From positions 1 through 24,456 of the IMG/VR virus record IMGVR_UViG_3300028361_000120: a DNA stretch of 24,456 bases; one strand, written 5' to 3'. The translations under genes were made by a program, and so were the position numbers. A model generated the notes under the pieces. That model was not told where the DNA came from. It ran no database searches and saw nothing but the letters and a program-made list of their open reading frames with translations. This DNA is from a virus. Positions 7,188 to 13,311 of this stretch are shown in pieces; the first letter of the stretch is position 1; every line of letters begins with the position of its first letter.

Positions 7188-8192
7188 TTATTTAATTTTA
7201 GTATTAGAATAGTAACCGAATAATCTCTTGACATAATCCTGTAGAAGCTGGTCATCTAAGATAGCAAGGAATTCTTGTGGTGTTCCTTTCATAGACTTCA
7301 AGTCATTAAACTCCATGACCTCAAGTTTATCTGCTATCGTTTGGTGTAGCCGTAGCCACAGTAGCACCTTACTGGCATCTACTGTTCCACCATGTGACCG
7401 TATCTCCAGTGTGCCATGCTTATGCCAGTAACAGTGTAAGTTTACGTTGTGATAACGTGAGTTACAGTAGTCACCACCTGGCTGGCGGCCTTTGTACCAT
7501 ACACTCTTGATATCGTCTTCTGTTTTACAGTTGGCAATATCTGCCAGCTCATAGGAATTACCAAGAGGTATAGAGTACATGTTGCCGTACCTGCGTGACT
7601 TAGATACAATGTTCTCCATAACGTCAGAAAACAGAGTGTAAAAGTAAAATGAATTTTGCAACCATTTAAATCGGTCTGGTCTTTCTAACCAGTAGTAAGT
7701 GTAGTTGAGTCGTGGCTTTCTTTCTAATTGTACCTTAGAGTAGTAGTTAATGTTCTCTATCTTAGTTCTTACGACACCATCTATACCCTGCAATGTACGG
7801 TTGCTTGAAACTATCTCTAGTATTGTAGCTGTGCTAACCTCCTTCTTAATCCTGTTCGACACAGCGATAACCTTTATGTCTAACTTTGGTGCAATCCTCG
7901 ATGAGCGTAGATTACCACCCTCTTTCTTGCCGTCTAAGTGTATGTGCATAGAAGTCTTTGTGCTTTCTGTTGATGCACCTCCACTGAACAGTATTCCACA
8001 TGCCCTCTTAACTTCTGCTTCACCTCCAGCACCTTGCAGTGGCTCTGAGACATATTCTCCAGCGTACCTAAGCGGTCGCAACGAACCATCGTGTATAATT
8101 TTAAGCTCTCCTTTTAATTTATTTAGTTGCTTCTCTGTTTCGGTAGAGAACTCTATCTCTAGTCCAAACCTTCGTTCTGATTGTAGAAACAT
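7188..8192 (-). CDS. amidoligase (COOH-NH2 ligase, glutamine synthetase-like fold)
   Basis: The 334-residue protein matches the Amidoligase_2 type. It has an N-terminal FGLEIEF (9-15), then TSMHIHLDG (80-88, H83 and H85), and a C-terminal HGTLEIRSHGGTVD (259-272) followed by a Trp-containing helix SKVLLWLRLHQ. In the family these acidic and His residues bind ATP and Mg within a glutamine synthetase-like core, and the enzyme joins a carboxylate to an amine. It lies 4 bp downstream of a second, different COOH-NH2 ligase, so two ligation steps may be carried out in succession. The start follows GATAATATT. Family is well supported; the substrate is unknown. Confidence 0.85.
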   Translation of the reverse strand: MFLQSERRFGLEIEFSTETEKQLNKLKGELKIIHDGSLRPLRYAGEYVSEPLQGAGGEAEVKRACGILFSGGASTESTKTSMHIHLDGKKEGGNLRSSRIAPKLDIKVIAVSNRIKKEVSTATILEIVSSNRTLQGIDGVVRTKIENINYYSKVQLERKPRLNYTYYWLERPDRFKWLQNSFYFYTLFSDVMENIVSKSRRYGNMYSIPLGNSYELADIANCKTEDDIKSVWYKGRQPGGDYCNSRYHNVNLHCYWHKHGTLEIRSHGGTVDASKVLLWLRLHQTIADKLEVMEFNDLKSMKGTPQEFLAILDDQLLQDYVKRLFGYYSNTKIK

Positions 8193-8196
8193 AATA

Positions 8197-9174
8197 TTAT
8201 CTGCGTGCTATGAATCTCTCGTAACCCTCTGGTATTCTGTTCTCCACAGCAGACCAGTGTTTGACAATTCCTGCATCAGTTCTGGCAAAACTAGCCATTG
8301 GATTTTTTGATGTCAACCACCGTCTTGAGGCTTCAAGGTTTGTGGCATTTATTCCGTTAGTCCCCAAAGGATTCTGGTCTTTGATAAACTGTTCAAGAAT
8401 TGTGTAGTTCTCAAGTGCCAGCTCATAGTTGTTGGTGTTGATTGCCTTGCGAACTTTTCGCATGTCGAATCTTTTGATTAGTTCAGCAGAGTAACCTTGC
8501 AACTCAATGTCCATAGCATGTCTACCTAGTTGTGATACTAATGACCAAAGAACATAATGTCGTAGCCAGAAGTTACTAGGAACACGGTACTCTATACCGT
8601 ATGGCTTGACTCGGTACTCACCAGCTCGACCATAGTTTTTCCTGCGTGTAACATTCAAGGGGTCGCGGTCAATCAATACACAAGTGTTACCAAGTACTAT
8701 GTCCATAACCTGAATTAGTCGGTCATAGTTTTCTGGCTGTACTTTATTACTGGAATAGCCAAGAGCAAAGTGTATATGACCAGCACCTGCTCGGAACCTC
8801 TCTCGTAGACCAGTGACCCTCTTAGGGTTTTTCTCTTGAGCACTTTCAGTGGGACTACAACCGAAACGCTTGTCAACATTTGGTGTACCTTTCCAAAGCT
8901 CGTCATGTATGACATGGCCGAGTCCGAAATTCAATTCACACTCTGATGCTTTAGCATAGCGATTAGCAATCCCAATACACTTGGCAATCTGATAAGCTGC
9001 TGACTGTCTACAATTCTCAGGTTTAGGGTGTAGCTCCAATTGGAAACCATCTCTTGTAACAAACTCGCTTTCCTTTGGTACTACCTCTGAACTAGGTACA
9101 ACCTTACCGTCTCTTGTAAAGAACAACTCAGGGTCTGAGCCTAAGGACTTGAAACTTCTAAATGATAGTCTCAT
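8197..9174 (-). CDS. phiEco32-like COOH-NH2 ligase type 2
   Basis: The 325-residue protein has the pattern of the phage COOH-NH2 ligase family: GSDPELFF (12-19), FQLELHPKP (44-52), AGAGHIHFALG (129-139) and RAGEYRVKPYGIEYRVPSNFW (about 183-203). These correspond to the conserved Glu, His and Arg residues of the glutamine synthetase-like active site. In phage clusters of this kind the protein occurs with an ATP-grasp enzyme, a GATase and a second amidoligase, as here, and is predicted to add amino acids to a peptide or protein carboxylate. The gene follows a 280-bp intergenic region that holds a candidate structured RNA. The start at 9174 follows TATAAATTT with no SD. Confidence 0.85.
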   Translation of the reverse strand: MRLSFRSFKSLGSDPELFFTRDGKVVPSSEVVPKESEFVTRDGFQLELHPKPENCRQSAAYQIAKCIGIANRYAKASECELNFGLGHVIHDELWKGTPNVDKRFGCSPTESAQEKNPKRVTGLRERFRAGAGHIHFALGYSSNKVQPENYDRLIQVMDIVLGNTCVLIDRDPLNVTRRKNYGRAGEYRVKPYGIEYRVPSNFWLRHYVLWSLVSQLGRHAMDIELQGYSAELIKRFDMRKVRKAINTNNYELALENYTILEQFIKDQNPLGTNGINATNLEASRRWLTSKNPMASFARTDAGIVKHWSAVENRIPEGYERFIARR

Positions 9175-9198
9175 AAATTTATAAATTATATAATAACA

Positions 9199-9445
9199 TA
9201 CGTCTACTCCTACTTCCGTTACTTACTTGACTTTAATGTAGCATTTTCTGTTAGCGAAGTCAAGTCTTTACAGGACTTGAGACTACACATCAACACTTTG
9301 CACCTCGAAGATTCGCTGTTGATAAGTCAAGCCGTTCTCTGCCCGTGAAAAATCATGGCTTGATACTTGGACAATGCTTAATCTAGTAAAGAGCTCCTTA
9401 GAATAGTCCCCTCAGCATATCACTACAGAAGTATGAGTAGACGTA
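9199..9445. ncRNA. candidate structured RNA between the GGCT and COOH-NH2 ligase genes
   Basis: The 283-bp gap between two - strand genes is closed by an inverted repeat of 18 bp with one mismatch (9199-9216 with 9428-9445; core ACGTCTACTC / GAGTAGACGT). Inside are ATCAACA/TGTTGAT (9289-9295 with 9317-9323), TCAAGCC/GGCTTGA (9327-9333 with 9357-9363) and two mutually exclusive helices sharing one strand: ACTTGACTT/AAGTCAAGT (9225-9233 with 9257-9265) and CAAGTC/GACTTG (9261-9266 with 9274-9279). The result is a multibranched RNA of about 247 nt with a possible switch. The flanking genes imply - strand transcription as a leader or intercistronic element, but the pairing does not decide the strand. 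I recognise no known riboswitch or ribozyme class. Confidence 0.65.
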
Positions 9446-9457
9446 CGTTAATAAATC

Positions 9458-9811
9458 TTAATAACTGTTAATAATTGGTCGGTGTTTCTTACAATGCTCC
9501 TTCAATCTTTCACCTGCAAAGTATACACATGCTTCTATGACAGCATCATCATGAACAGAGAAAAATAGTTTCTCTTCAAAATATCCTGCCCCGATTTCCA
9601 TGTTGTAAATTCTTTGATACTCTTCTTCACTTACATGATACAACTCTACATCATGCGTCTTGCCTTTTTTGTTTTGAACTAACGCTGGGTAGGCTCCCAT
9701 AGAATACAAGTCACCAACTACTGTACTTTTGTCAAGCATTACAGCTTCACTAATCATACCATGATTGTACTTGTCTTTTTTTAAGCTACCGTAAACTGCT
9801 ATAATTTTCAT
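9458..9811 (-). CDS. gamma-glutamylcyclotransferase-like (GGCT/AIG2 fold) protein
   Basis: The 117-residue protein begins MKIIAVYGSLKKDKYNH, where YGSL (7-10) is the substrate-binding motif of GGCT-like proteins. The catalytic acid is probably E72 in IYNMEIGAGYFEE, the usual place in this family. GAYPALV and VELYHVSEEEYQRIY are also typical. Family members cleave gamma-glutamyl-amine bonds by cyclising the glutamyl group to 5-oxoproline. Next to amidoligases, a GGCT enzyme could remove or trim a gamma-glutamyl tag, giving the cluster both making and editing activities; this is inferred. It lies 1 bp downstream of the next upstream gene and starts after CCCATTTTAAA with no SD. Confidence 0.85.
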   Translation of the reverse strand: MKIIAVYGSLKKDKYNHGMISEAVMLDKSTVVGDLYSMGAYPALVQNKKGKTHDVELYHVSEEEYQRIYNMEIGAGYFEEKLFFSVHDDAVIEACVYFAGERLKEHCKKHRPIINSY

Positions 9812-9812
9812 T

Positions 9813-10184
9813 TTAAAATGGGATTCTTTTTAATTTATAAGCGGGGTCTACAAATTTCTGGTACCAGTCGGTCATTGCTTGGTGGTCTGGTGTTAATACT
9901 ACCACACACAACTGATTACCGCCAGTGCCACCCCAACCACCGTGGTTGATATTTCTGTTTGCTTTAGTTCTCATAACAGAACCAAGTTTCAGTTCTCGTA
10001 TGAGGGCAATAAACTCTTTGCATTTGTACGAAGCATTATCTTCTACAAATGTCATAACAACATATGTGTGTGCACTAGCTTCTCTCCTGCCGATAATATA
10101 CTTTTTCAGAACCTCTATTGCTTCTCCTTTTACACCCTCTGCAAATCTAAGGCCACAGCACATTGTGCTCATTCCAATATTCAT
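9813..10184 (-). CDS. hypothetical protein, 123 aa
   Basis: I do not recognise this 123-residue protein. It starts MNIGMSTMCCGLRFAEGVKG, has alternating helix and strand-like stretches (HTYVVMTFVED, QLCVVVLTPDHQAMTDWYQKF) and a Gly-rich segment NHGGWGGTGGNQ near 80-91. The layout suggests a small alpha/beta protein. It is coupled to the GGCT-like gene (1-bp gap) and follows the 50-codon gene by 15 bp, so it probably belongs to the same transcription unit. The start follows AATATTAGAGT. The Gly/Asn/His-rich loop could bind a ligand, but nothing shows a reaction. Confidence 0.75.
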   Translation of the reverse strand: MNIGMSTMCCGLRFAEGVKGEAIEVLKKYIIGRREASAHTYVVMTFVEDNASYKCKEFIALIRELKLGSVMRTKANRNINHGGWGGTGGNQLCVVVLTPDHQAMTDWYQKFVDPAYKLKRIPF

Positions 10185-10199
10185 ACTCTAATATTTTGT

Positions 10200-10352
10200 T
10201 TAGTTCTCAAGAACCCAGAAGCTACAACCGTTTCGCAAATGAGCTACTACGTGTTTGTTTCTAAGTTCATAACTAACTACCTCAGCTCGACCAACCAAAG
10301 TTCTGATAAGTGCTACAACTTCTCGTGACGGCTCATGGTTTACTGTTTTCAT
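10200..10352 (-). CDS. small hypothetical protein, 50 aa
   Basis: A 50-codon gene fills the gap between two longer genes. Its ATG (10352-10350) lies 20 bp inside the end of the upstream gene, whose stop is the TGA at 10335-10333, and it ends with TAA at 10202-10200. The product starts MKTVNHEPSREVVALIR and ends GCSFWVLEN, and reads as a compact alpha/beta mini-protein (REVVALIRTLVGRAEVVSYEL, then strand-like HVVAHLRNGCSFWVLE). Overlapping coupling and normal amino-acid composition support it as real. No family is recognised. Confidence 0.6.
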   Translation of the reverse strand: MKTVNHEPSREVVALIRTLVGRAEVVSYELRNKHVVAHLRNGCSFWVLEN

Positions 10353-10743
10353 CAAGTGCAAAATTAAACGATACTGTTAATCCTTCTTTTGTTACTTTAT
10401 GTCCACAAACCCAGTTTATACCTAGTTCAGGCCATATTATACCTACAGTTACCAGTGTACTAACTAGAATTTCCTCAAGCTCTTCTTCTTTATGTAACTC
10501 AGCTTTAATCTGTAGCTGTACATTGTTTTCTTTACCTAGTCCTACATCATCATACGATTCGCGGTCAGCCTTTTTTACGTCTGCCCAATAACCTGTACAA
10601 TCTATAACAGTACACCCGCCTACCAGCCTGCTGACAGCACTTGCTACGTTTTCTATGGCTAGGTGCTTACTATTAAAGTTTTTATCCGAACTACCTATGT
10701 CCAGACTGTACATTACTTGGCTACGTTGGTGTGTTTTTATCAT
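10333..10743 (-). CDS. hypothetical protein, 136 aa
   Basis: I do not recognise this protein. It begins MIKTHQRSQVMYSLDIGSSD; a start at the internal Met11 is also possible, but the first ATG follows GATTATCAT and is kept. Middle segments CTVIDCTGYWADVKK and VQLQIKAELHKEEELEEILVSTLVTVGIIW alternate strand and helix, as in a ferredoxin-like or similar small alpha/beta fold. This is the only gene in the window ending with TGA; reading through it would add 22 codons, but the overlapping start of the 50-codon gene argues that TGA is a true stop. It lies in the run of small unknown genes upstream of the GGCT-like gene. Confidence 0.75.
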   Translation of the reverse strand: MIKTHQRSQVMYSLDIGSSDKNFNSKHLAIENVASAVSRLVGGCTVIDCTGYWADVKKADRESYDDVGLGKENNVQLQIKAELHKEEELEEILVSTLVTVGIIWPELGINWVCGHKVTKEGLTVSFNFALDENSKP

Positions 10744-10780
10744 ATGATAATCTTACACTACTTCACTGATAAATGCAACC

Positions 10781-11089
10781 CTAAGACCCCACTACTACAC
10801 CCGACTTTGTCCGAGTCATAGAAAAGAACGTTTTTCGCTTGTGGCTATCGTAGAATCGCAACGTTTTGTCGCTGTTCACCTTAGTAATAAAAGCATACCG
10901 ATACTTTTGGCCTAGTTCCCGAAACTCACCAATAATCTGTTTGATAGTGTACCCCGTCATTTTTCCTTCTGGTTGTTTGCCGTTGTTAGAATAATACAGA
11001 ACATAACAAAGCGACTTTGTTTTAGACTGGCGTTCAGACAAGTTCGCATTTGCGTTTGCTAGTGCATTTTCTAAGTTAAAATGTGACAT
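10781..11089 (-). CDS. hypothetical protein, 102 aa
   Basis: First gene of the - strand run below the 1.1-kb non-coding region. The 102-residue product starts MSHFNLENALANANANL, then has SLCYVLYYSNNGKQPEGKM, a helix TIKQIIGEFRELGQKY, and strand-like YAFITKVNSDKTLRFYDSHKRK. The basic C-terminal half and the LRFYDSHKRKTFF segment could contact nucleic acid, but I recognise no family. The ATG at 11089 follows AAACTAAATTAAG. A - strand structured leader candidate lies directly upstream (11124-11259), so it may control this gene and those after it. Confidence 0.72.
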   Translation of the reverse strand: MSHFNLENALANANANLSERQSKTKSLCYVLYYSNNGKQPEGKMTGYTIKQIIGEFRELGQKYRYAFITKVNSDKTLRFYDSHKRKTFFSMTRTKSGVVVGS

Positions 11090-11113
11090 CTTAATTTAGT
11101 TTAATTTATAATA

Positions 11114-11129
11114 CGTGTATATATACACG
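11114..11129. repeat. 16-bp perfect palindrome, operator-like
   Basis: CGTGTATATATACACG is its own reverse complement and lies 25 bp upstream of the 102-codon gene. Related half-sites (AAACGTGTA, AACGTATA, ACACGTATA) recur on both strands at 11251-11259, 11321-11329 and within a second near-palindrome TATACGTAAACGTATA at 11436-11451. The group looks like binding sites for a dimeric regulator or replication initiator. Confidence 0.5.
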
Positions 11130-11259
11130 TTTAAACATAGGATAGTTATTTATTTTATTGTCTTATATTGACCATTCTACTTATAGCAGGAGTCATATAT
11201 ATATTTGTATTACTGGCTTTTCACTGTAAAGCCTAAACATTCCTATGCTTAAACGTGTA
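11124..11259 (-). ncRNA. candidate structured leader RNA with a 19-bp closing helix
   Basis: TACACGTTTAAACATAGGA (11124-11142) and TCCTATGCTTAAACGTGTA (11241-11259) are an inverted repeat matching at 18 of 19 positions, 98 bp apart. On the + strand the odd position would be an A-C mismatch; on the - strand it becomes a G-U wobble, so a - strand RNA forms all 19 pairs. Inside, the - strand RNA has GGCTTT..AAAGCC (hairpin with 7-nt loop) and a TGAC/GTCA stem flanked by TATA stretches. It lies just upstream of the first - strand gene, suggesting a regulatory leader or an independent small RNA. No family is recognised. Confidence 0.6.
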
Positions 11260-11301
11260 GGCGATTCACAGAATCACCCATACGTTTTGTTGTACTAATT
11301 G

Positions 11302-11624
11302 TTTTTTTGTTACCTTTTAACACGTATACAGTACCCGTGAGAGCCTGTAGTTTCTATGACATGCTACTCATGTATCAATACTAACAGTTAGTTTTTTTTG
11401 TTAGTTTATTATTTTTACTTGTAAGATAATAAATGTATACGTAAACGTATAGCGAACCGCATTTGCTACCTGTTAGGGTAGCTAGTGTTTATGTTCACCT
11501 GCACTATCGCTGGTCACGTCACAATGTAAGCATTATGCAATAGTGTCGCTGGCGGGTAGTAAAGTATTATTATCAATTGTATTTAAATACAAACAGTTTA
11601 ATAATAAACTAACTTTTTTTGTTA
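11302..11624. repeat. three copies of a T7-8-GTTA element
   Basis: TTTTTTTGTTA occurs at 11302-11312, 11392-11403 (eight T) and 11614-11624. Each is preceded closely by an ACTAA-type sequence (ACTAATTG, ACTAACAGTTAG, AACTAAC). On the + strand two of the three follow a weak A/T-rich hairpin and could act as terminators; on the - strand they read TAAC-A7-8-TTAGT-like. Confidence 0.55.
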
Positions 11625-12186
11625 CATTCTACTCAGTTTGGTGTCCCTTTATATTCTAGCCTACAAAGCTACAGAATATATTACCGTGGTGTAAATATGC
11701 CTATTCTTTTTATGTATGATTTTATAAATTACCGTACTCACAATATAACAACGGTTATAATATTTCGCTTTATGCCTTAGAAACTGTTTACATGTAACCC
11801 ACTTAGTAGGCCGTTACTTTATAGTATCGCGTAGCTAGTAGGCTACGATGTCTATATTTTACTTTTTGCGCTCAGTCTCGTATCCCTTTAAGGGTGTAGC
11901 CTATACGGCTACTGTACGATTCTTTTTTATTTTCAATTGTCGTGTGATAGAATCAGTACCTTGCTTAAAGCGTGGTTTTCACCGTTACTGATTCGTATCT
12001 GTAAACATCTTATCATAGTTTTTTCTTCTCGTAACTATGCATGATGCCTTTTTTATGGTCTAATTTTTAAAGTGTTGAAATTCACTAGCGTATTGTACTT
12101 TGTACCGTACACCATAGTATTTGCAACGTATTGCATATACTAGGTATAAACTACTTTTGGCGGTCGTTCGTTTCTGCTATGTCACT

Positions 12187-12214
12187 ATACTATCATACTC
12201 TCATTTATGTGCAA
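12187..12214 (-). promoter_or_regulatory. possible promoter reading into the gene-free region
   Basis: On the - strand TTGCAC (12214-12209), a 16-bp spacer and TAGTAT (12192-12187) with an extended -10 TGA. The match is weaker than for the other promoters. If real, transcripts would start near 12180 and cross the structured region towards the operon at 11.1 kb. Confidence 0.35.
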
Positions 12215-12226
12215 CTATGCAAAGTC

Positions 12227-12553
12227 TTAAATCTGTGTTATAAGTGCATTTGCTTCGAGCAGGGCTTCAATACGTGACGTTTGATATATAGTTTCCTGTT
12301 TTTCTGCTACTATTTCTAGCGTTCGCATCTCTACCCAAATGATTGTCAAGCACTTATAGTCACACGCTACAGTCTTCGATTCTACTCGTTCCACTGTTAT
12401 GCTGTTATCGTACGTTGGTAGCACTATCATATGACTGTACTCACGCCATAGTATGACGGTAACCAGTGCCAGTATGATAATCACCAACGGGTTTCTATAT
12501 GTCCAGCTTCCTCTCACTGTTTCAATGTACTTTTTTGCTTTGCTCATGGTCAT
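12227..12553 (-). CDS. small single-pass membrane protein, 108 aa
   Basis: The product starts MTMSKAKKYIETVRGSW (initiation at either Met is possible), followed by one strongly hydrophobic segment NPLVIIILALVTVILW at about 21-36. The basic N-terminus suggests it stays in the cytoplasm and the C-terminal 70 residues lie outside. The tail holds two Cys (ACDYKC) and a helix-prone, charged end (EIVAEKQETIYQTSRIEALLEANALI). Isolated small membrane proteins in phages are often host-takeover, superinfection-exclusion or lysis-accessory proteins, but nothing here decides between these. It lies in an isolated - strand pair with the 38-codon gene behind a candidate promoter at 12930-12958. Confidence 0.65.
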   Translation of the reverse strand: MTMSKAKKYIETVRGSWTYRNPLVIIILALVTVILWREYSHMIVLPTYDNSITVERVESKTVACDYKCLTIIWVEMRTLEIVAEKQETIYQTSRIEALLEANALITQI

Positions 12554-12648
12554 GTTTGATTATTTGATAACCGTTCATAGCCCTGCCGACTATCTTACAG
12601 GATACTTTTTTATAAGTCAAGCCTGTAGTATTTGGCGGTCATTGCTCC

Positions 12649-12765
12649 TTATCCCCTAGAGAGAGTGTAAAACATATCAACGTATTGCATCATTGTTATA
12701 TCTCCTCTCTCCAGTGCTTTATCCAGTCCCTGTACTAGCCTGCTGTTCAGTGTCTCGTTACTCAT
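12649..12765 (-). CDS. small hypothetical protein, 38 aa
   Basis: A 38-codon gene from the ATG at 12765-12763 to TAA at 12651-12649. The product MSNETLNSRLVQGLDKALER followed by GDITMMQYVDMFYTLSRG reads as two short amphipathic helices. The start follows AAATATATAC, the A/T-rich context of other starts here. It is the first gene after the - strand promoter candidate at 12930-12958 and lies 95 bp before the membrane-protein gene. I do not recognise it; the sensible amphipathic sequence and good start context support it, but short length keeps confidence moderate. Confidence 0.5.
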   Translation of the reverse strand: MSNETLNSRLVQGLDKALERGDITMMQYVDMFYTLSRG

Positions 12766-12929
12766 GTATATATTTGTTATTTGTTATAGATAGTCTCTGC
12801 TATCACTCCTACACCTTACGCTATAACCTTATGATTGTACATGGTAGTTATCCACAGTTGAATACACCTTATATATATGTAATCAATCAGTGTAGCTCAT
12901 TACCTCTATAGTATATACCCATCTCCCTC

Positions 12930-12958
12930 ACTACACCATAAAAGAAATAACTTGTCAA
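12930..12958 (-). promoter_or_regulatory. candidate promoter for the small - strand gene pair
   Basis: On the - strand TTGACA (12958-12953), a 17-bp spacer and TGTAGT (12935-12930, 4 of 6 matches to TATAAT) with an extended -10 TGG. Transcription would start near 12923 and give a leader of about 160 nt to the 38-codon gene. Two further - strand TTGACA boxes, at 13005-13000 and 13061-13056, lack a good -10. Confidence 0.55.
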
Positions 12959-13311
12959 GTTTATACTGCCCCATATAGAATGCAACGAATAACTGCATCT
13001 GTCAACATTGACTACCACAGATTGTGTGTCATAATTAGGCCATGATTTCTCGTCATGTCAAGGACGGGGGGGTACGGGGGTAACGTCGTGGAATATGTAT
13101 ATAACTACCCCTAACAAATTTTGTATGATTTAACGATTTTTGAATCTAACATGTGGGGGATACAGTCTAACTGTGGGGGATACATAAAAACTACATGTGG
13201 TATAGGTAAATGTATAGCTCTGTAAGGCCACACAGTCAATCCTAAGAGGTGTTGGGAACAAACAGGTACAATGTATCCAGATGCCCTTACCGCCCGCTTA
13301 AAATCTGCCTA
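12959..13311. promoter_or_regulatory. divergent intergenic control region
   Basis: No gene is seen here. It contains two G runs (13066-13072 and 13076-13080), a CATGA/TCATG inverted repeat at about 13041-13056, and two direct repeats of TGTGGGGGATACA at 13152-13164 and 13172-13184. The repeats are exactly 20 bp apart, about two helical turns, and a partial third copy (ACATGTGG) follows at 13193. Their place 130-160 bp upstream of the late promoter suggests binding sites for a regulator of late transcription. Confidence 0.5.

Larger units (their letters stand above)
11260..12226. other. gene-free region dense in inverted repeats
   Basis: I find no convincing gene here on either strand. Hairpins seen include GCTACC-TGTTA-GGGTAGC (11465-11482), TTGTATTTAAATACAA (11577-11592, perfect palindrome), ATATTCT/AGAATAT (11651-11657 with 11673-11679), CGTAG/CTACG (11830-11834 with 11843-11847), GTAGCC-TATAC-GGCTAC (11896-11912), GAATCAGTA/TACTGATTC (11950-11958 with 11986-11994), CATAGTT/AACTATG (12014-12020 with 12033-12039) and a two-part stem at 12115-12142. 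Several T7-8 runs follow on the + strand. Small RNAs, a long regulated leader for the - strand operon, or a replication origin would all fit. Confidence 0.6.

Noticed and set aside
11101-12226. Search for tRNA genes in the hairpin-rich gene-free region, including the GGTTCGC-like string on the - strand near 11452-11458.
   Set aside because: No T-arm consensus with a matching acceptor stem and anticodon arm is found; the invariant A of the T-loop is missing.
12125-12690. AACGTATTGCAT occurs twice (12125-12136 and near 12679).
   Set aside because: One copy lies in the 38-codon gene, the other in a hairpin; with only two 12-bp matches in A/T-rich DNA, chance is adequate.
12693-12911. Open reading frame of 72 codons on the + strand in the divergent region.
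   Set aside because: Its composition is rich in Leu, Tyr, Cys and Ser without pattern, it overlaps a better 38-codon gene on the other strand, and it lacks a sensible promoter context.
13066-13180. Four G runs suggested a G-quadruplex.
   Set aside because: The runs are separated by up to about 70 bases with only two close together, so a stable quadruplex is unlikely.
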